Shown piece by piece: positions 25,577 through 34,816 of a stretch of 64,000 bases of DNA. The notes beneath the pieces are model-generated. The model saw only the letters and a list, made by a program, of their open reading frames with translations. It was not told where the DNA came from and searched no databases. Each line of letters starts with the position of its first letter. The stretch's first letter is position 1. The DNA lies in contig NZ_LT575483.1 of NCBI RefSeq assembly GCF_900086705.1, positions 1,693,534 through 1,757,533 on the forward strand, given 5' to 3'. The position numbers and the translations under genes are program-made. Origin of the DNA: Massilibacillus massiliensis (GTDB taxonomy: Bacteria > Bacillota > Negativicutes > FLKF01).

Positions 25577-26551
25577 TTATTCTAATATATAAACTTTCAC
25601 GGAACGTCGTCCGAAACTTATCGCCTCGCTATAAGTTTCCATACATAAATCAATAATATTTCCATTGATCGCTCCACCAGTATCAGCTGCAACTGCCACA
25701 CCATATCCAGGTATGTATAGCCGCGTTCCCAAAGGTATTACAGACGGATCGACTGCAACAACACCATGTCTGGCAGTCATTCCTGTAGCCGTAATTCCAT
25801 TGCCGTTACCATCGGTAGGCAAATATGCTGTTGCTTCCATATAGATCGCACGTCTAAACCGCATCGCGCCACGAGAAGTATCTACCGTATCACGTGTACC
25901 AACTTTAATAATCTCAGAAGTTGCAGGTTTTATGACTTTTTCGCCGATAACTTCCTCTTTTACTTTGACTCCATCATCATAATGGACTTTGACAGTGACG
26001 GCTTTTACGCCATTTTCACCAGACTGCACAAGTTCTTCTGATCCTGTTTCCATTGTAGGATCAGGTTGACGCTCTGTTTTGTATTGTTCTTCTTCTTCAC
26101 GTTCAATGGTTTCATCTGATACTTCAACCACTTTTATATTAACATTTGCTGTAATTTTCGTTTCCGGATTCGGTTCGACTCTAATTGCCTCACCTGTAAT
26201 TTCTAACGCATTAAGTAATTCTCCAACAGTTGGTTTCCCTGTCATCATTTGATTGCTTGTACCCTTATAGGTAACAGTTACAGGAACAGCGCGATAAACG
26301 GTAATCATAGTTTTATCTTTTACTTTTTCTGTTGATAAACGATATTCATCCTGCGGCCCTAGTTGAATGCCCGCTTGTTCAATAATTTGTTTAGGGTCGC
26401 TTTTTAATGTAGTTACAGCCACGCTGTTTCCATCGGCGATCACTTCAATGTTTTTTTGTCCCCAAACAAAGCCTGATACCAATACCATAATCAGCACTAG
26501 TATTACGATCATGAGTGTTTTTTTGTTGGAAAATATTGCTTTTATACTCAT
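25577..26551 (-). CDS. YabE-like cell-wall protein (DUF348, G5 and 3D domains)
   Basis: The protein has an N-terminal membrane anchor (TLMIVILVLIMVLVSGFVW), a DUF348 repeat around residues 30-110, a G5 domain near 170-220 (VKAVTVKVHYDDGVKVKEEVIGEKVI) and a C-terminal 3D domain with MEATAYLPTDGNGNGITATG, GVVAVDPSVIPLGT and AADTGGAINGNIIDL, where the three Asp lie. Bacillus YabE is an Rpf/Sps-like murein hydrolase regulator of the same order. The start is the ATG at 26551 with AGGGGGAA upstream; an in-frame start 19 codons earlier has no site. Confidence 0.88.
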   Translation of the reverse strand: MSIKAIFSNKKTLMIVILVLIMVLVSGFVWGQKNIEVIADGNSVAVTTLKSDPKQIIEQAGIQLGPQDEYRLSTEKVKDKTMITVYRAVPVTVTYKGTSNQMMTGKPTVGELLNALEITGEAIRVEPNPETKITANVNIKVVEVSDETIEREEEEQYKTERQPDPTMETGSEELVQSGENGVKAVTVKVHYDDGVKVKEEVIGEKVIKPATSEIIKVGTRDTVDTSRGAMRFRRAIYMEATAYLPTDGNGNGITATGMTARHGVVAVDPSVIPLGTRLYIPGYGVAVAADTGGAINGNIIDLCMETYSEAISFGRRSVKVYILE

Positions 26552-26800
26552 TAAATTCCCCCTTCGAAAGAACTTTCGCATTATATCATGTAAACATTTT
26601 TTTGTCAAACATTACTTCAATTTTTAACCAAAAAATTTCTTCCTCTATTGTAAATATCTATGCAAAAGATGTTCATTTGATGTTGAAATTTATCCAACAC
26701 GTTACATACTCATCATATGCAATATCTGGGAATAATATTCATAAAAATTCCTGACTAAAATTATCTGCATTTTTACAGCCGTTTTTTCATTAAATCATAG

Positions 26801-26862
26801 ATAAAAATAAAAACTGCACCACCAAATATTAGGTCTTCATTATCTAATATTTGGGATACAGT
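26801..26862 (-). terminator. Terminator of the tatD end of the metG-tatD unit
   Basis: CCAAATATTAG pairs with CTAATATTTGG and an outer AACTG/CAGTT extends the stem; on the minus strand a run TTTTTATTTTTA follows. Confidence 0.8.
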
Positions 26863-26880
26863 TCATTCTATTTTACAAAT

Positions 26881-27654
26881 TTATTTTTTTATTTTTATTG
26901 CAAACAAATCACATACATTTTGTGTAGTCACTTTGGCGAAAGTATCAAAATCTATATTGCGCAATTTAGCTACATGTTCTGCTACAAGCCGAACATAGGC
27001 AGGTTCATTTCGCTTACCGCGAAATGGTACAGGCGTGAGGTAAGGACTGTCTGTTTCGATCAGCAATCGTTCCAATGGAATGCTTGCCATAATTTCCGGT
27101 AATTTAGCTGCATTTTTAAATGTAACCGGGCCATCTACCCCCAAATACCATCCCATTTTAATCAATTCTTTCGCCATTTCCATACTACCTGCAAAACAAT
27201 GTACAACGCCAACAAGCCCCTTGCCTTCGCGTTTTAAAATCTCCATCGTATCTCCGTGTGCATCACGGCTGTGAATACTCACAGGCATATGCATTTGACG
27301 CGCAACATCTAACTGGCGGATAAATACCTCTTTTTGCGTTTGTCGTGGTGATAAATCATAATAATAATCTAAGCCAATTTCGCCAATGCCCACGACCTTA
27401 TTATGCTGCGTCCATTCCGCAAGCTGTTGATAATCTGATTGGAGCACTTTTTCAGCTTCATGCGGATGAACACCGACGACTGCATAAATCTCTTCATGTT
27501 CTTCCGCAAGTTTTATAGATCGCAGAGAAGATTCCATATCCGCGCCAACATTGATGAAATATCCAACACCATTTTCTTTCGCGCGTGCAATAACCGCTAA
27601 ACGATCATCATCGAATTTTTCATCGTCTAAATGTGCATGAGAATCAAATAACAT
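26881..27654 (-). CDS. tatD: TatD-family metal-dependent DNase
   Basis: The 257-residue TIM-barrel protein has FDSHAHLDDEKF, VGVHPHEAEK, GIGEIGLDYYYD, HSRDAHGDTMEIL, GVVHCFAGSMEMAKE and LIETDSPYL, which supply all metal ligands of the TatD family. It equals Bacillus YabD. It starts two bases after the metG stop with an AAGGTG site inside metG, so it is co-transcribed. Confidence 0.94.
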   Translation of the reverse strand: MLFDSHAHLDDEKFDDDRLAVIARAKENGVGYFINVGADMESSLRSIKLAEEHEEIYAVVGVHPHEAEKVLQSDYQQLAEWTQHNKVVGIGEIGLDYYYDLSPRQTQKEVFIRQLDVARQMHMPVSIHSRDAHGDTMEILKREGKGLVGVVHCFAGSMEMAKELIKMGWYLGVDGPVTFKNAAKLPEIMASIPLERLLIETDSPYLTPVPFRGKRNEPAYVRLVAEHVAKLRNIDFDTFAKVTTQNVCDLFAIKIKK

Positions 27655-27656
27655 TT

Positions 27657-29600
27657 TTATTTCACCTTACTACCAACCGGCATATCTACTTCTACTACCT
27701 TTAATGCTTCATCCATGGAGGCAGCAAGTACCATTCCATGCGATACAACACCGCGAATTTTTGCCGGTTTTAAATTAATTATCATAACAACATGCTTACC
27801 AATCAAGTCTTGCGGTGCATAATGCTTCGCGATTCCTGAAATAATGGTTCTCTGTTCCGTTCCTAAATCCACAGTTAACATAAGAAGTTTATCTGCCTTT
27901 TGCACCTTTTCAGCTGCCAATACTTTTACAACACGTAAATCCATTTTTGCAAATTCATCTATTGTAATTTCCGTAGATTCCGAAGGTGCTGTGCGCTTTT
28001 CTTCAGCCTTTACTGTGCCTGATTTTTTATCTATTTTAGCTGCTTTTTCAGTTACAAGCTCTTTCTCTTCTTCAATTCTCGGGAAAATTTGTTCTGGTTG
28101 GTTGATTTTCGTTCCAACCGGTGTTTGCCCCCATTTTTTTATGTCTACCATTTGCACCGTTGTAAAATCTTTGTTCAAGCCTAACTGCGCCCAAATTTTT
28201 GGTGCAGTCGTTGGCATAAATGGTGAAATCAAAATGCTGATGATGCGCAAACTTTCAACTAAATTATACATCACTGTATTTAAACGTTCTTTTTTCAGCG
28301 GATCTTTTGCCAAAGCCCAAGGTGCTGTTTCGTCAATATATTTATTCGTGCGGCTGATAAAGGACCAAACTAGCTTGATTGTTGCACTGATATCCATGTT
28401 ATCCATCATTTTTTCATAGTCTGCCACAGTTTTTTCTGCCAACTCAATCAAAGAAGCATCTATAGGATCGCCTTGTATTGGTGCTTCTAAAATTCCATCA
28501 TTAAATTTCTGTGCCATATTCAAAGTGCGATGCAGCAAATTGCCTAAATCATTTGCAAGATCGGAATTAATTCTTTGGATCAATGCATCTCGTGAAAAAT
28601 TCCCATCCATGCCAAGATTAATTTCCCGCAGCAAGAAATATCGAATTGTATCTGCACCAAATTCTTCAATTAACCCGACTGGATCAACAACATTTCCCTT
28701 TGATTTTGACATCTTGTCGCCTTCAACAATCAACCAGCCATGTCCATAGACCTTTTTCGGCAGTTCGAGCCCTAATGCCATTAAAATAATCGGCCAAATA
28801 ATCGAGTGGAATCGAACAATTTCTTTCCCTACTAAATGAATATCTGCCGGCCAATATTTTGCAAATTTTTCATCATCAGATAGGTATCCGGCAGCTGTTA
28901 TATAGTTGGTCAAAGCATCAAACCATACATAAATTACATGTTTATCGTCAATCGGCACAGGAATGCCCCAATCGAACGTTGTTCTTGAGATACAAAGATC
29001 TTCCAATCCGCTCTTAATAAAATTGATCATTTCATTACGACGTGATGTCGGTTGGATAAAATCAGGATTTTCTTCAATAAATGCAAGTAAACGGTCTTGA
29101 TACTTTGACATCCGGAAAAAGTAACTTTCTTCTTGCACAGATTCAACTGGACGACCGCAGTCTGGACATTTTCCATCTACCAATTGACGTTCTAGCCAAA
29201 ACGTTTCACAAGGCGTACAATATAGGCCTTCATAATTACTTTTGTAAATATCTCCCTGTTCATAAATTCTCTTAAAAATTGCTTGTACTACTTTATGATG
29301 TCTTTCTTCTGTAGTACGAATAAAGTCATCATTCGATATATTTAAAAGTTTCCATAAATTTTGAAATCCAGCAACGATTTTGTCTACATATTGAATTGGT
29401 GTGACACCCTGCTCAGCTGCTTTACGTTGAATTTTTTGCCCATGTTCATCGGAACCTGTCAAAAATAAAACATCATATCCTGCCAATCGTCTATAACGAG
29501 CAATCGAATCGGCAATTGTCGTGCAATATGCATGTCCAATGTGCAATTTGTCACTCGGATAATAAATTGGTGTTGTTATGTAGAATGATTTTTTTTTCAT
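27657..29600 (-). CDS. metG: Methionyl-tRNA synthetase
   Basis: The 647-residue class I synthetase has TTPIYYPSDKLHIGHAYCTT (HIGH), the zinc-binding CTPCETFW and CPDCGRP, KMSKSKGNVVDP (KMSKS) and a C-terminal EMAP/Trbp-type tRNA-binding domain from about residue 550 (IDEFAKMDLRVVKVLAAEKV, ISGIAKHYAPQDLIGK). A Lys/Glu-rich linker of about 35 residues joins the two parts. The ATG at 29600 follows AAAGGGG; an upstream TTG overlaps that site. No T-box is visible upstream. Confidence 0.96.
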   Translation of the reverse strand: MKKKSFYITTPIYYPSDKLHIGHAYCTTIADSIARYRRLAGYDVLFLTGSDEHGQKIQRKAAEQGVTPIQYVDKIVAGFQNLWKLLNISNDDFIRTTEERHHKVVQAIFKRIYEQGDIYKSNYEGLYCTPCETFWLERQLVDGKCPDCGRPVESVQEESYFFRMSKYQDRLLAFIEENPDFIQPTSRRNEMINFIKSGLEDLCISRTTFDWGIPVPIDDKHVIYVWFDALTNYITAAGYLSDDEKFAKYWPADIHLVGKEIVRFHSIIWPIILMALGLELPKKVYGHGWLIVEGDKMSKSKGNVVDPVGLIEEFGADTIRYFLLREINLGMDGNFSRDALIQRINSDLANDLGNLLHRTLNMAQKFNDGILEAPIQGDPIDASLIELAEKTVADYEKMMDNMDISATIKLVWSFISRTNKYIDETAPWALAKDPLKKERLNTVMYNLVESLRIISILISPFMPTTAPKIWAQLGLNKDFTTVQMVDIKKWGQTPVGTKINQPEQIFPRIEEEKELVTEKAAKIDKKSGTVKAEEKRTAPSESTEITIDEFAKMDLRVVKVLAAEKVQKADKLLMLTVDLGTEQRTIISGIAKHYAPQDLIGKHVVMIINLKPAKIRGVVSHGMVLAASMDEALKVVEVDMPVGSKVK

Positions 29601-29943
29601 TAAATAAACCCCTTTCAAAATAGCTATGATAAGATAAATAAATTTTTATCCATATAAAAAGAAATAATTCCATCTTTTTCGCACATTTACTGTTTTTAAA
29701 CAGTAAAAATTTCTGGATAGAAGCTCCATATCATTTTATATTATCACCAAAATTAACTCACATCAATATCTACCGCATCCCTAAAACTCTATTTCAACGG
29801 AATATTATGCACCCATTTTAACGCATATAGCTTTTATACTGCAAACATCTCCAATAATTTACAGTATATACCTTAATTTTTGAATTTAAACCCATAATTA
29901 TTAAATTTTTATAAAAATTTGTTATGCTAGGATAAAAAAATCG

Positions 29944-29974
29944 TTCGACACTTTTCTACATTTTATGCTATAAT
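29944..29974 (+). promoter_or_regulatory. Upstream promoter of abrB
   Basis: TCGACA at 29945-29950 and TATAAT at 29969-29974 are 18 bases apart. It lies about 95 bases upstream of the stronger promoter. Confidence 0.5.
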
Positions 29975-30039
29975 ATATTAGAAAATTTCATTTTTTTATG
30001 TAAAACGAACCAAGTCTGACTTTTTTGGAATAAATAGGG

Positions 30040-30068
30040 TTGACACCTATTGCAATATCTGGTATTAT
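30040..30068 (+). promoter_or_regulatory. Main sigma-A promoter of abrB
   Basis: TTGACA at 30040-30045, 17-base spacer, TATTAT at 30063-30068; about 60 bases before the GTG start. Confidence 0.85.
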
Positions 30069-30127
30069 TTAGTTAGACGGATTTTGTCGAACATTGTTGA
30101 ATGAAAATGAATAAGGGAGAGATTACT

Positions 30128-30385
30128 GTGAAATCAACTGGTATTGTACGCAAAGTAGATGAATTAGGTAGGGTAGTTATTCCAATTGAATTACGCCGCA
30201 CACTTGCAATTGAAGAAAAAGATGCTTTAGAAATTTATGTAGACCAAGACCGCATCGTTCTTCGCAAATATGAACCATCTTGTGCTTGTGTTTTCTGTGG
30301 TAATGCTGATCATGTTACAAAATACAAAGGTAAAAATGTTTGTTCCGAATGTGCAACAGCACTGAATCAATCGTCTGATAATTAA
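30128..30385 (+). CDS. abrB: AbrB-family transition-state regulator with a C-terminal zinc finger
   Basis: The 85-residue protein starts with the swapped-hairpin DNA-binding domain STGIVRKVDELGRVVIPIELRRTL and EEKDALEIYVDQDRIVLRKY, nearly identical to Bacillus AbrB. The C-terminal half differs: it has CACVFCGN and NVCSECA, four Cys in two pairs, suggesting a zinc ribbon in place of the usual oligomerisation tail. The start is GTG at 30128 with AAGGGAGA eight bases before it; the earlier ATG at 30101 has no ribosome site. It probably controls post-exponential and sporulation genes. Position matches Bacillus (between metG and rsmI). Confidence 0.92.
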   Translation: MKSTGIVRKVDELGRVVIPIELRRTLAIEEKDALEIYVDQDRIVLRKYEPSCACVFCGNADHVTKYKGKNVCSECATALNQSSDN

Positions 30386-30403
30386 TCTATCTCTACATAT
30401 GAG

Positions 30404-30447
30404 AGTACCATATACAAGGCAAACGCCTCGTTATGGTACTTTTTTTT
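30404..30447. terminator. Terminator shared by abrB and rsmI
   Basis: AGTACCATA pairs with TATGGTACT around a GC-containing loop and is followed by TTTTTTT on the plus strand. The rsmI stop (30431) lies inside the hairpin. Confidence 0.85.
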
Positions 30448-31300
30448 CGCCTTCTAGTACTGCTTGATAAACCTCACGCTTTGCCAAATCAAGTTTTACT
30501 GCCGTCTCTTTCATTGCTGCTTTTTTATCCATTCCCGCTTCTATCAACTGCAAAACCATTTCATATGGCGATACTTGCTTAGCCAAGGTGTCTTGACCTT
30601 CCTGTGCACACGTTGCATTGCCTTCAATGATTAGACAAAATTCACCGCGTGGCTGATTTATATCAAAATGCTCTTTTAAACTCAATAAATTGCCTCGAAC
30701 AAATTCTTCAAATTTTTTCGTAAGTTCACGTGCGGCAACTGCGCGGCGATCGCCCAAAACTTCCATCAATTCTTTTAGTGTTGCCTTCAAACGATGCGGT
30801 GATTCATAAAATAATAAAGTTGTTTGATTTTCTACCAAATTTTCTAAAACTTCACGACGTTTTTTTGCTGTCTTTGGTAAAAACCCAATAAAAGTGAACC
30901 GTGTCGTATCAAGCCCCGAACAAATCAGCCCTGACAATGCTGCATTTGCCCCCGGCAACGGTGTTACCGTAATTCCTGCTTCAATCGCAAGCTCAACTAG
31001 ATGACTGCCTGGATCTGCAATTCCCGGCAGTCCGGCATCACTAACAACAACGATATCCTTTCCCGATAAAAGTTGTTCAATCAACTCCGGGCCTTTCTCC
31101 AATTTATTATGTTCATGATAACTGGTCAACGGTGTGTGTATCGTGAAATGGGTGAGTAATTTCCGTGTATGCCTGGTATCTTCTGCTGCTATCAGATCCG
31201 CCTCACCAAGAATTCTTACTGCTCTAAACGTCATATCTTCCAAATTCCCGATTGGGGTCGCACATAAATATAAAATTCCACATGTCTTTGACAATTCCAT
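30431..31300 (-). CDS. rsmI: 16S rRNA (cytidine-2'-O-)-methyltransferase
   Basis: The 289-residue protein has LYLCATPIGNLEDMTFRAVRIL, AEDTRHTRKLLTHF, SDAGLPGIADPGSHLV, PLPGANAALSGLICSGL and FYESPHRL, the standard RsmI series. It methylates C1402 of 16S rRNA. The C-terminal 60 residues carry a typical small extra domain (YEMVLQLIEAGMDKKAAMKE). An AAAGGAG site precedes the ATG. It is last in the yaaR-rsmI run. Confidence 0.95.
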   Translation of the reverse strand: MELSKTCGILYLCATPIGNLEDMTFRAVRILGEADLIAAEDTRHTRKLLTHFTIHTPLTSYHEHNKLEKGPELIEQLLSGKDIVVVSDAGLPGIADPGSHLVELAIEAGITVTPLPGANAALSGLICSGLDTTRFTFIGFLPKTAKKRREVLENLVENQTTLLFYESPHRLKATLKELMEVLGDRRAVAARELTKKFEEFVRGNLLSLKEHFDINQPRGEFCLIIEGNATCAQEGQDTLAKQVSPYEMVLQLIEAGMDKKAAMKETAVKLDLAKREVYQAVLEGEKKVP

Positions 31301-31335
31301 AAGATCACTCCTTTATTCTCAATAAAAATATCGTA

Positions 31336-31378
31336 AGGAAAGGCTGCGTACAAAATAAAATTTGCCGCAGCCCTTTTT
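31336..31378 (-). terminator. Weak terminator between the methylase and rsmI
   Basis: GGCTGCG and CGCAGCC pair around a 17-base loop; the minus-strand tail TTTCCTTA is poor, so some read-through into rsmI is likely. Confidence 0.5.
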
Positions 31379-31382
31379 ATGC

Positions 31383-32111
31383 CTACTTTTGATAATATTT
31401 TAATACTTCGTCACTATACGTTCCATCCTGTTTATATATAATCAAAGATTGCGCAACATCAATACCAGGTTTTGCACCAACAACACCTTCGATTAATACC
31501 ATTGTAGGTTTTTTATCCAAGGTTCCCTGCACCATACGCATCCGTTTAGGTTCAATATTCGCCTGGTGCATTGTTACGATGATTTCAGCAATTCGTTCAG
31601 GCAAGTGCACCATGGCAAAACGGCCTTTAAATTTAAGCAAATGCTTTGCAGCATGCACAACATCCTGTAAATTTGCCAAAATCTCATGCCGAGCAATCGC
31701 AATATCATCATGAAAACTGATTTTCCCCGCTTGAATTGATCTGTATGGCGGATTGCTGACAACCAAATCAAAGCCACCTGCCAATACTTCTGCTTTAATC
31801 TTTCGTAAATCCATTGCCCGCATGACAATCCGATTTTCTAACCCATTGTATAGAACGCTGCGCCTTGCCATATCCGTCATAATCGGATTTATTTCAAATC
31901 CTTCCACAGCTGCAGCACCACGTGCCGCCATCAATAACGCAATAACGCCTGTACCAGTTCCTAGATCTGCCACTTTATCTTTAGGTTTCAACATAGCAAA
32001 ATGTGCCAATAATACAGCATCTAAAGAAAATTTAAATTGTTGATCGTGCTGAATAATCTTCATATCTTGGATCAACAAATCATCCAAATGCTCTCCAGGT
32101 TGCAGGTCCAT
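31383..32111 (-). CDS. TrmN6-type SAM-dependent methyltransferase (YabB-like)
   Basis: The protein has the SAM motif VADLGTGTGVIALLMAARG, EINPIMTDMARRSVLYNGL and the catalytic VVSNPPYRS, with FSLDAVLLAHF near the start. This is the TrmN6/YfiC group that methylates adenine 37 of tRNA-Val; Bacillus YabB holds the same position. The start is the ATG at 32111, one base past the ricT stop (TAAGATG), suggesting translational coupling; longer in-frame starts inside ricT lack sites. Confidence 0.88.
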   Translation of the reverse strand: MDLQPGEHLDDLLIQDMKIIQHDQQFKFSLDAVLLAHFAMLKPKDKVADLGTGTGVIALLMAARGAAAVEGFEINPIMTDMARRSVLYNGLENRIVMRAMDLRKIKAEVLAGGFDLVVSNPPYRSIQAGKISFHDDIAIARHEILANLQDVVHAAKHLLKFKGRFAMVHLPERIAEIIVTMHQANIEPKRMRMVQGTLDKKPTMVLIEGVVGAKPGIDVAQSLIIYKQDGTYSDEVLKYYQK

Positions 32112-32112
32112 C

Positions 32113-32931
32113 TTACATTTCGTCTTTTTCAACAACATCTTCCCATGTGAGAACAATCGTTTTGTTGTCATCTAATAATACGGTCGCAGTCTTTCGTTGA
32201 TTGTTAATTGAAATAACTTTACCTTCGCCTTCAAGCGTAATAACTCTTGCCCCTTGTTTTGGTGCAGTAATCTTTTTATGCGGACAATTACAATAGCACT
32301 CATTTTCATATTTTAAACAACACATCAACCGACCACAAATCCCTGAAATTTTCGTTGGATTTAAGGATAGATTTTGTTCCTTCGCCATGCGAATTGAAAC
32401 TGGTTCAAAATCGCCAAGAAACGTTGCACAACAAAGCGGACGTCCGCAGCAACCAATCCCGCCCATTAATTTTGCTTCATCACGTACACCAATTTGGCGA
32501 AGTTCAATTCTCGTTCTGAACACTGCCGCCAAATCTTTTACCAGTTCTCTAAAATCAATTCTTCCTTCTGCTGTAAAATAGAAAATGATTTTATTGACAT
32601 CAAACGTATATTCAACGTCAATCAATTTCATAGGAAGTCCATGCGCTGCTATTTTTTTCTCGCAAATTTGAAATCCTTCTTGTTCTTTCGCACGATTTTC
32701 CTTTAGTTTCTCCATATCGGCTTTTGTCGCTTTACGCTGTACCGTCTTAAGCGGCGAAACAATTTGATCTTCTTCCACCTGTCTTGGCCCGATTACGACT
32801 TGTCCATATTCTACGCCGCGCGCAGTTTCTACAATGACATCATCAAACTCAGCGATTTTTAATGTGCCAGGATCAAAATAATATATTTTACCCGCTTTTT
32901 TAAAGCGTACTCCTACTACTGTATACAACAT
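32113..32931 (-). CDS. ricT: RicT/YaaT-like PSP1 protein
   Basis: The 272-residue PSP1-domain protein contains VETARGVEYGQVVIGPRQV, KIIFYFTAEGRIDFRELVKDLA, IGCCGRPLCCATFLGDFEPVSIRMAKEQNLSLNPTKISG and CGRLMCCLKYENECYCNCP. The Cys-rich parts bind the iron-sulfur clusters of the Bacillus RicAFT complex, which drives RNase Y processing and affects Spo0A phosphorylation. RicA and RicF are not in the window. It precedes the methylase gene and has an AGGAGG site. Confidence 0.94.
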   Translation of the reverse strand: MLYTVVGVRFKKAGKIYYFDPGTLKIAEFDDVIVETARGVEYGQVVIGPRQVEEDQIVSPLKTVQRKATKADMEKLKENRAKEQEGFQICEKKIAAHGLPMKLIDVEYTFDVNKIIFYFTAEGRIDFRELVKDLAAVFRTRIELRQIGVRDEAKLMGGIGCCGRPLCCATFLGDFEPVSIRMAKEQNLSLNPTKISGICGRLMCCLKYENECYCNCPHKKITAPKQGARVITLEGEGKVISINNQRKTATVLLDDNKTIVLTWEDVVEKDEM

Positions 32932-33040
32932 CTAGCCTCCTATAATGATAAATTTATTTCGCGATTTTTAACTTCATAGAAGCTCTCTTAAAACAATGAT
33001 ACATCTTTTCACCCATTTGGGAAACAAGCATATAGAGGCA

Positions 33041-34027
33041 CTACACGCCGGATGATAAATCCCGCAATTTTATGAATAGCTGTTCTATCGCCAATCTTGC
33101 ATTCACATTGGACTTTAACATCTGCCAAGTATGATCTACTTCATGCATTGCCAAAATCAATTTTCGTGTTGACCATCTTTCTCTTTCTACATTGAGTTGC
33201 TCAATTAGATCACGATTATAGACAAGAGAACCTTCTGTATCACTATGCAAAATTAGTATATCACGTAGTATTCTATTTAAATCAAGCAATATTCGACTTA
33301 AATTTGTTCGTTCTACTTCACTCAAGCTTCTACTTTCCTGCCAGAAAGTTTCCAGATCACAATGCATCATTTGATTCATGATATTGAAAGCACGATTCCG
33401 AATATCCAGTCCCTCTTGCTCTATTAAGTCAAGTGCCTTACCGAAACTACCGTCTGCAAGCTTAGCAATTAAATTTGCCGTTTTATCATCGCATTCTCTA
33501 AGCTGCAGAGCTTCTGCTAAAAGTTCACTGGCAATCGGCTGAAAAGTAACCAGCATACAACGCGATAAAATAGTATCCAGAATCTGATACCTGCTGGCAG
33601 CAATTAAAATGAAGATCGCATTTCCGGTTGGTTCTTCTAAGGTTTTGAGTAAGCTATTTGCCGATTGCACCGTCATACAATCCGCTTTATCGATGATAAC
33701 TACTCGTTTATCAGCCAAATAAGGCGCCAAAGAAACATCGGTTTGCAATTTTCTAATTTGCTCTATTTTTATCGTTTGCCCTTCTGGTTTGACCACAAAA
33801 AAATCCGGATGATTTTTCGATGTAAATGCTTGACACGATTTACAACACCCACAAGGTTTTTGCTCATTTTCACAGCAAAGCGCCTTTGCAAATATTGTTG
33901 CTGCCAAGAATTTACCGACACCTTCCGGTCCAATAAATAAAAGGGCATGAGGCGATTTATCCAAAGCAGCTAGGTTTTGCAGACGAGCAATCGTCTGCTG
34001 ATTTCCAACAAATTCTTCCCAGCGCAT
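33041..34027 (-). CDS. holB: DNA polymerase III delta-prime subunit
   Basis: The 328-residue AAA protein has LLFIGPEGVGKFLAATIFAKALCC, the zinc-binding set CCENEQKPCGCCKSCQAF, VVIIDKADCMTVQSANSLLKTLEEP (Walker B region) and an SRC-like sensor SRCMLVTFQP. It is part of the clamp loader. The P-loop has Phe where Ser or Thr is usual after GK, so ATP binding may be lost, as in some delta-prime subunits. Its ATG overlaps the yaaR stop. Order yaaR-holB-ricT matches Bacillus. Confidence 0.93.
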   Translation of the reverse strand: MRWEEFVGNQQTIARLQNLAALDKSPHALLFIGPEGVGKFLAATIFAKALCCENEQKPCGCCKSCQAFTSKNHPDFFVVKPEGQTIKIEQIRKLQTDVSLAPYLADKRVVIIDKADCMTVQSANSLLKTLEEPTGNAIFILIAASRYQILDTILSRCMLVTFQPIASELLAEALQLRECDDKTANLIAKLADGSFGKALDLIEQEGLDIRNRAFNIMNQMMHCDLETFWQESRSLSEVERTNLSRILLDLNRILRDILILHSDTEGSLVYNRDLIEQLNVERERWSTRKLILAMHEVDHTWQMLKSNVNARLAIEQLFIKLRDLSSGV

Positions 34028-34473
34028 TACATATATAAATCGACAAGCAAACCGCGAATTGCATCTTGTTTTGCAACAATATTTAATTTCGTGGCTTGAC
34101 CAAGTCTAATATCCTCTGCCATATCAGATAAAACCCGATCCACTTGTTTTACCGTTGTATATACCTTTTGTCTGCCTTGCCTATCCCAGCCTGTTTTTGT
34201 TTGCATTGTATACATACGTGAGACGGCCTCACCAATAAAAGATTTAATTAATTCCCGATAACTCTTAAGTTCCGAATAAGTCGGTGTTTCCGTCAATTTT
34301 GCCCCTTGTTCGTCAATTTCATTTAATAGATCATTTAAATGCTCTATCGAAATTTCATCTTGATTGCGTTTAAGTTCCGTAGAAAATGCATCTTCTTTTT
34401 TGTCAACAGTTGTACTTGCTTCATGCTCATTAATGATAAATGAACTACTCGTACCCATATTGTTAATCTTCAT
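34027..34473 (-). CDS. yaaR: YaaR-family (DUF327) protein
   Basis: The 148-residue helical protein has ELKSYRELIKSFIGEAVSRMYTMQTKTGWDRQGRQKVYTTVKQVDRVLSDMAEDIR, the DUF327 core conserved in Bacillus YaaR. Function is unknown. The N-terminal 40 residues are acidic and probably flexible. An AAAGG site precedes the ATG. It is translationally coupled to holB by a one-base overlap. Confidence 0.9.
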   Translation of the reverse strand: MKINNMGTSSSFIINEHEASTTVDKKEDAFSTELKRNQDEISIEHLNDLLNEIDEQGAKLTETPTYSELKSYRELIKSFIGEAVSRMYTMQTKTGWDRQGRQKVYTTVKQVDRVLSDMAEDIRLGQATKLNIVAKQDAIRGLLVDLYM

Positions 34474-34816
34474 AGAAAACAGCCTTTCAGAAAATTTATT
34501 TTAAAAGTATCTATCCTACATATCCGTCATCGAAACAAAATGCATCTATGCTTCGAGTACTTTATATACTTAGTTTAAATTATAATTGTTTTCCTAAAAA
34601 TAAGCAATAAAACAAAAGAGCTAGTCATCCATCAAATTTAAAGCAATTGGACAAATCGCATGAAATTTGTCGTCCCCTAAGACGAAGAAACCGCCTATAT
34701 CAATTATATAAGGCGGTGACGGCATCGCTGATAGGCGGAAACCGCCTGACAAAAGCACTGTAAATTTTAAATTTTAAATTGCCAGATATCGTAATGTACT
34801 AACTTTCTAATCTGAT
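34474..34816. other. Intergenic gap with several hairpins, possible structured RNA
   Basis: Between yaaR and the guanylate-kinase-like gene lie four nearby inverted repeats: GGACAAAT/ATTTGTCGTCC near 34650, TCGTC/GACGA near 34672-34685, ACCGCCTATAT/ATATAAGGCGGT near 34690-34716, and AGGCGGAAACCGCCT near 34733-34747. The second pair of stems share CCGCC/GGCGG, so alternative folds are possible. No U tract follows, so a simple terminator is unlikely. Confidence 0.45.

Larger units (their letters stand above)
29601..30127. other. Intergenic gap between metG and abrB
   Basis: This AT-rich gap separates divergent genes. It contains two plus-strand promoters listed separately. I find no T-box or SAM riboswitch for metG and no coding frame. 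Confidence 0.6.

Noticed and set aside
29601-30127. T-box leader for metG
   Set aside because: No specifier hairpin, no T-box consensus and no terminator are visible on the minus strand.
34690-34750. Short CRISPR-like repetition of CCGCC/GGCGG blocks
   Set aside because: The blocks form inverted, not regularly spaced direct repeats, and there are no spacers or cas genes.
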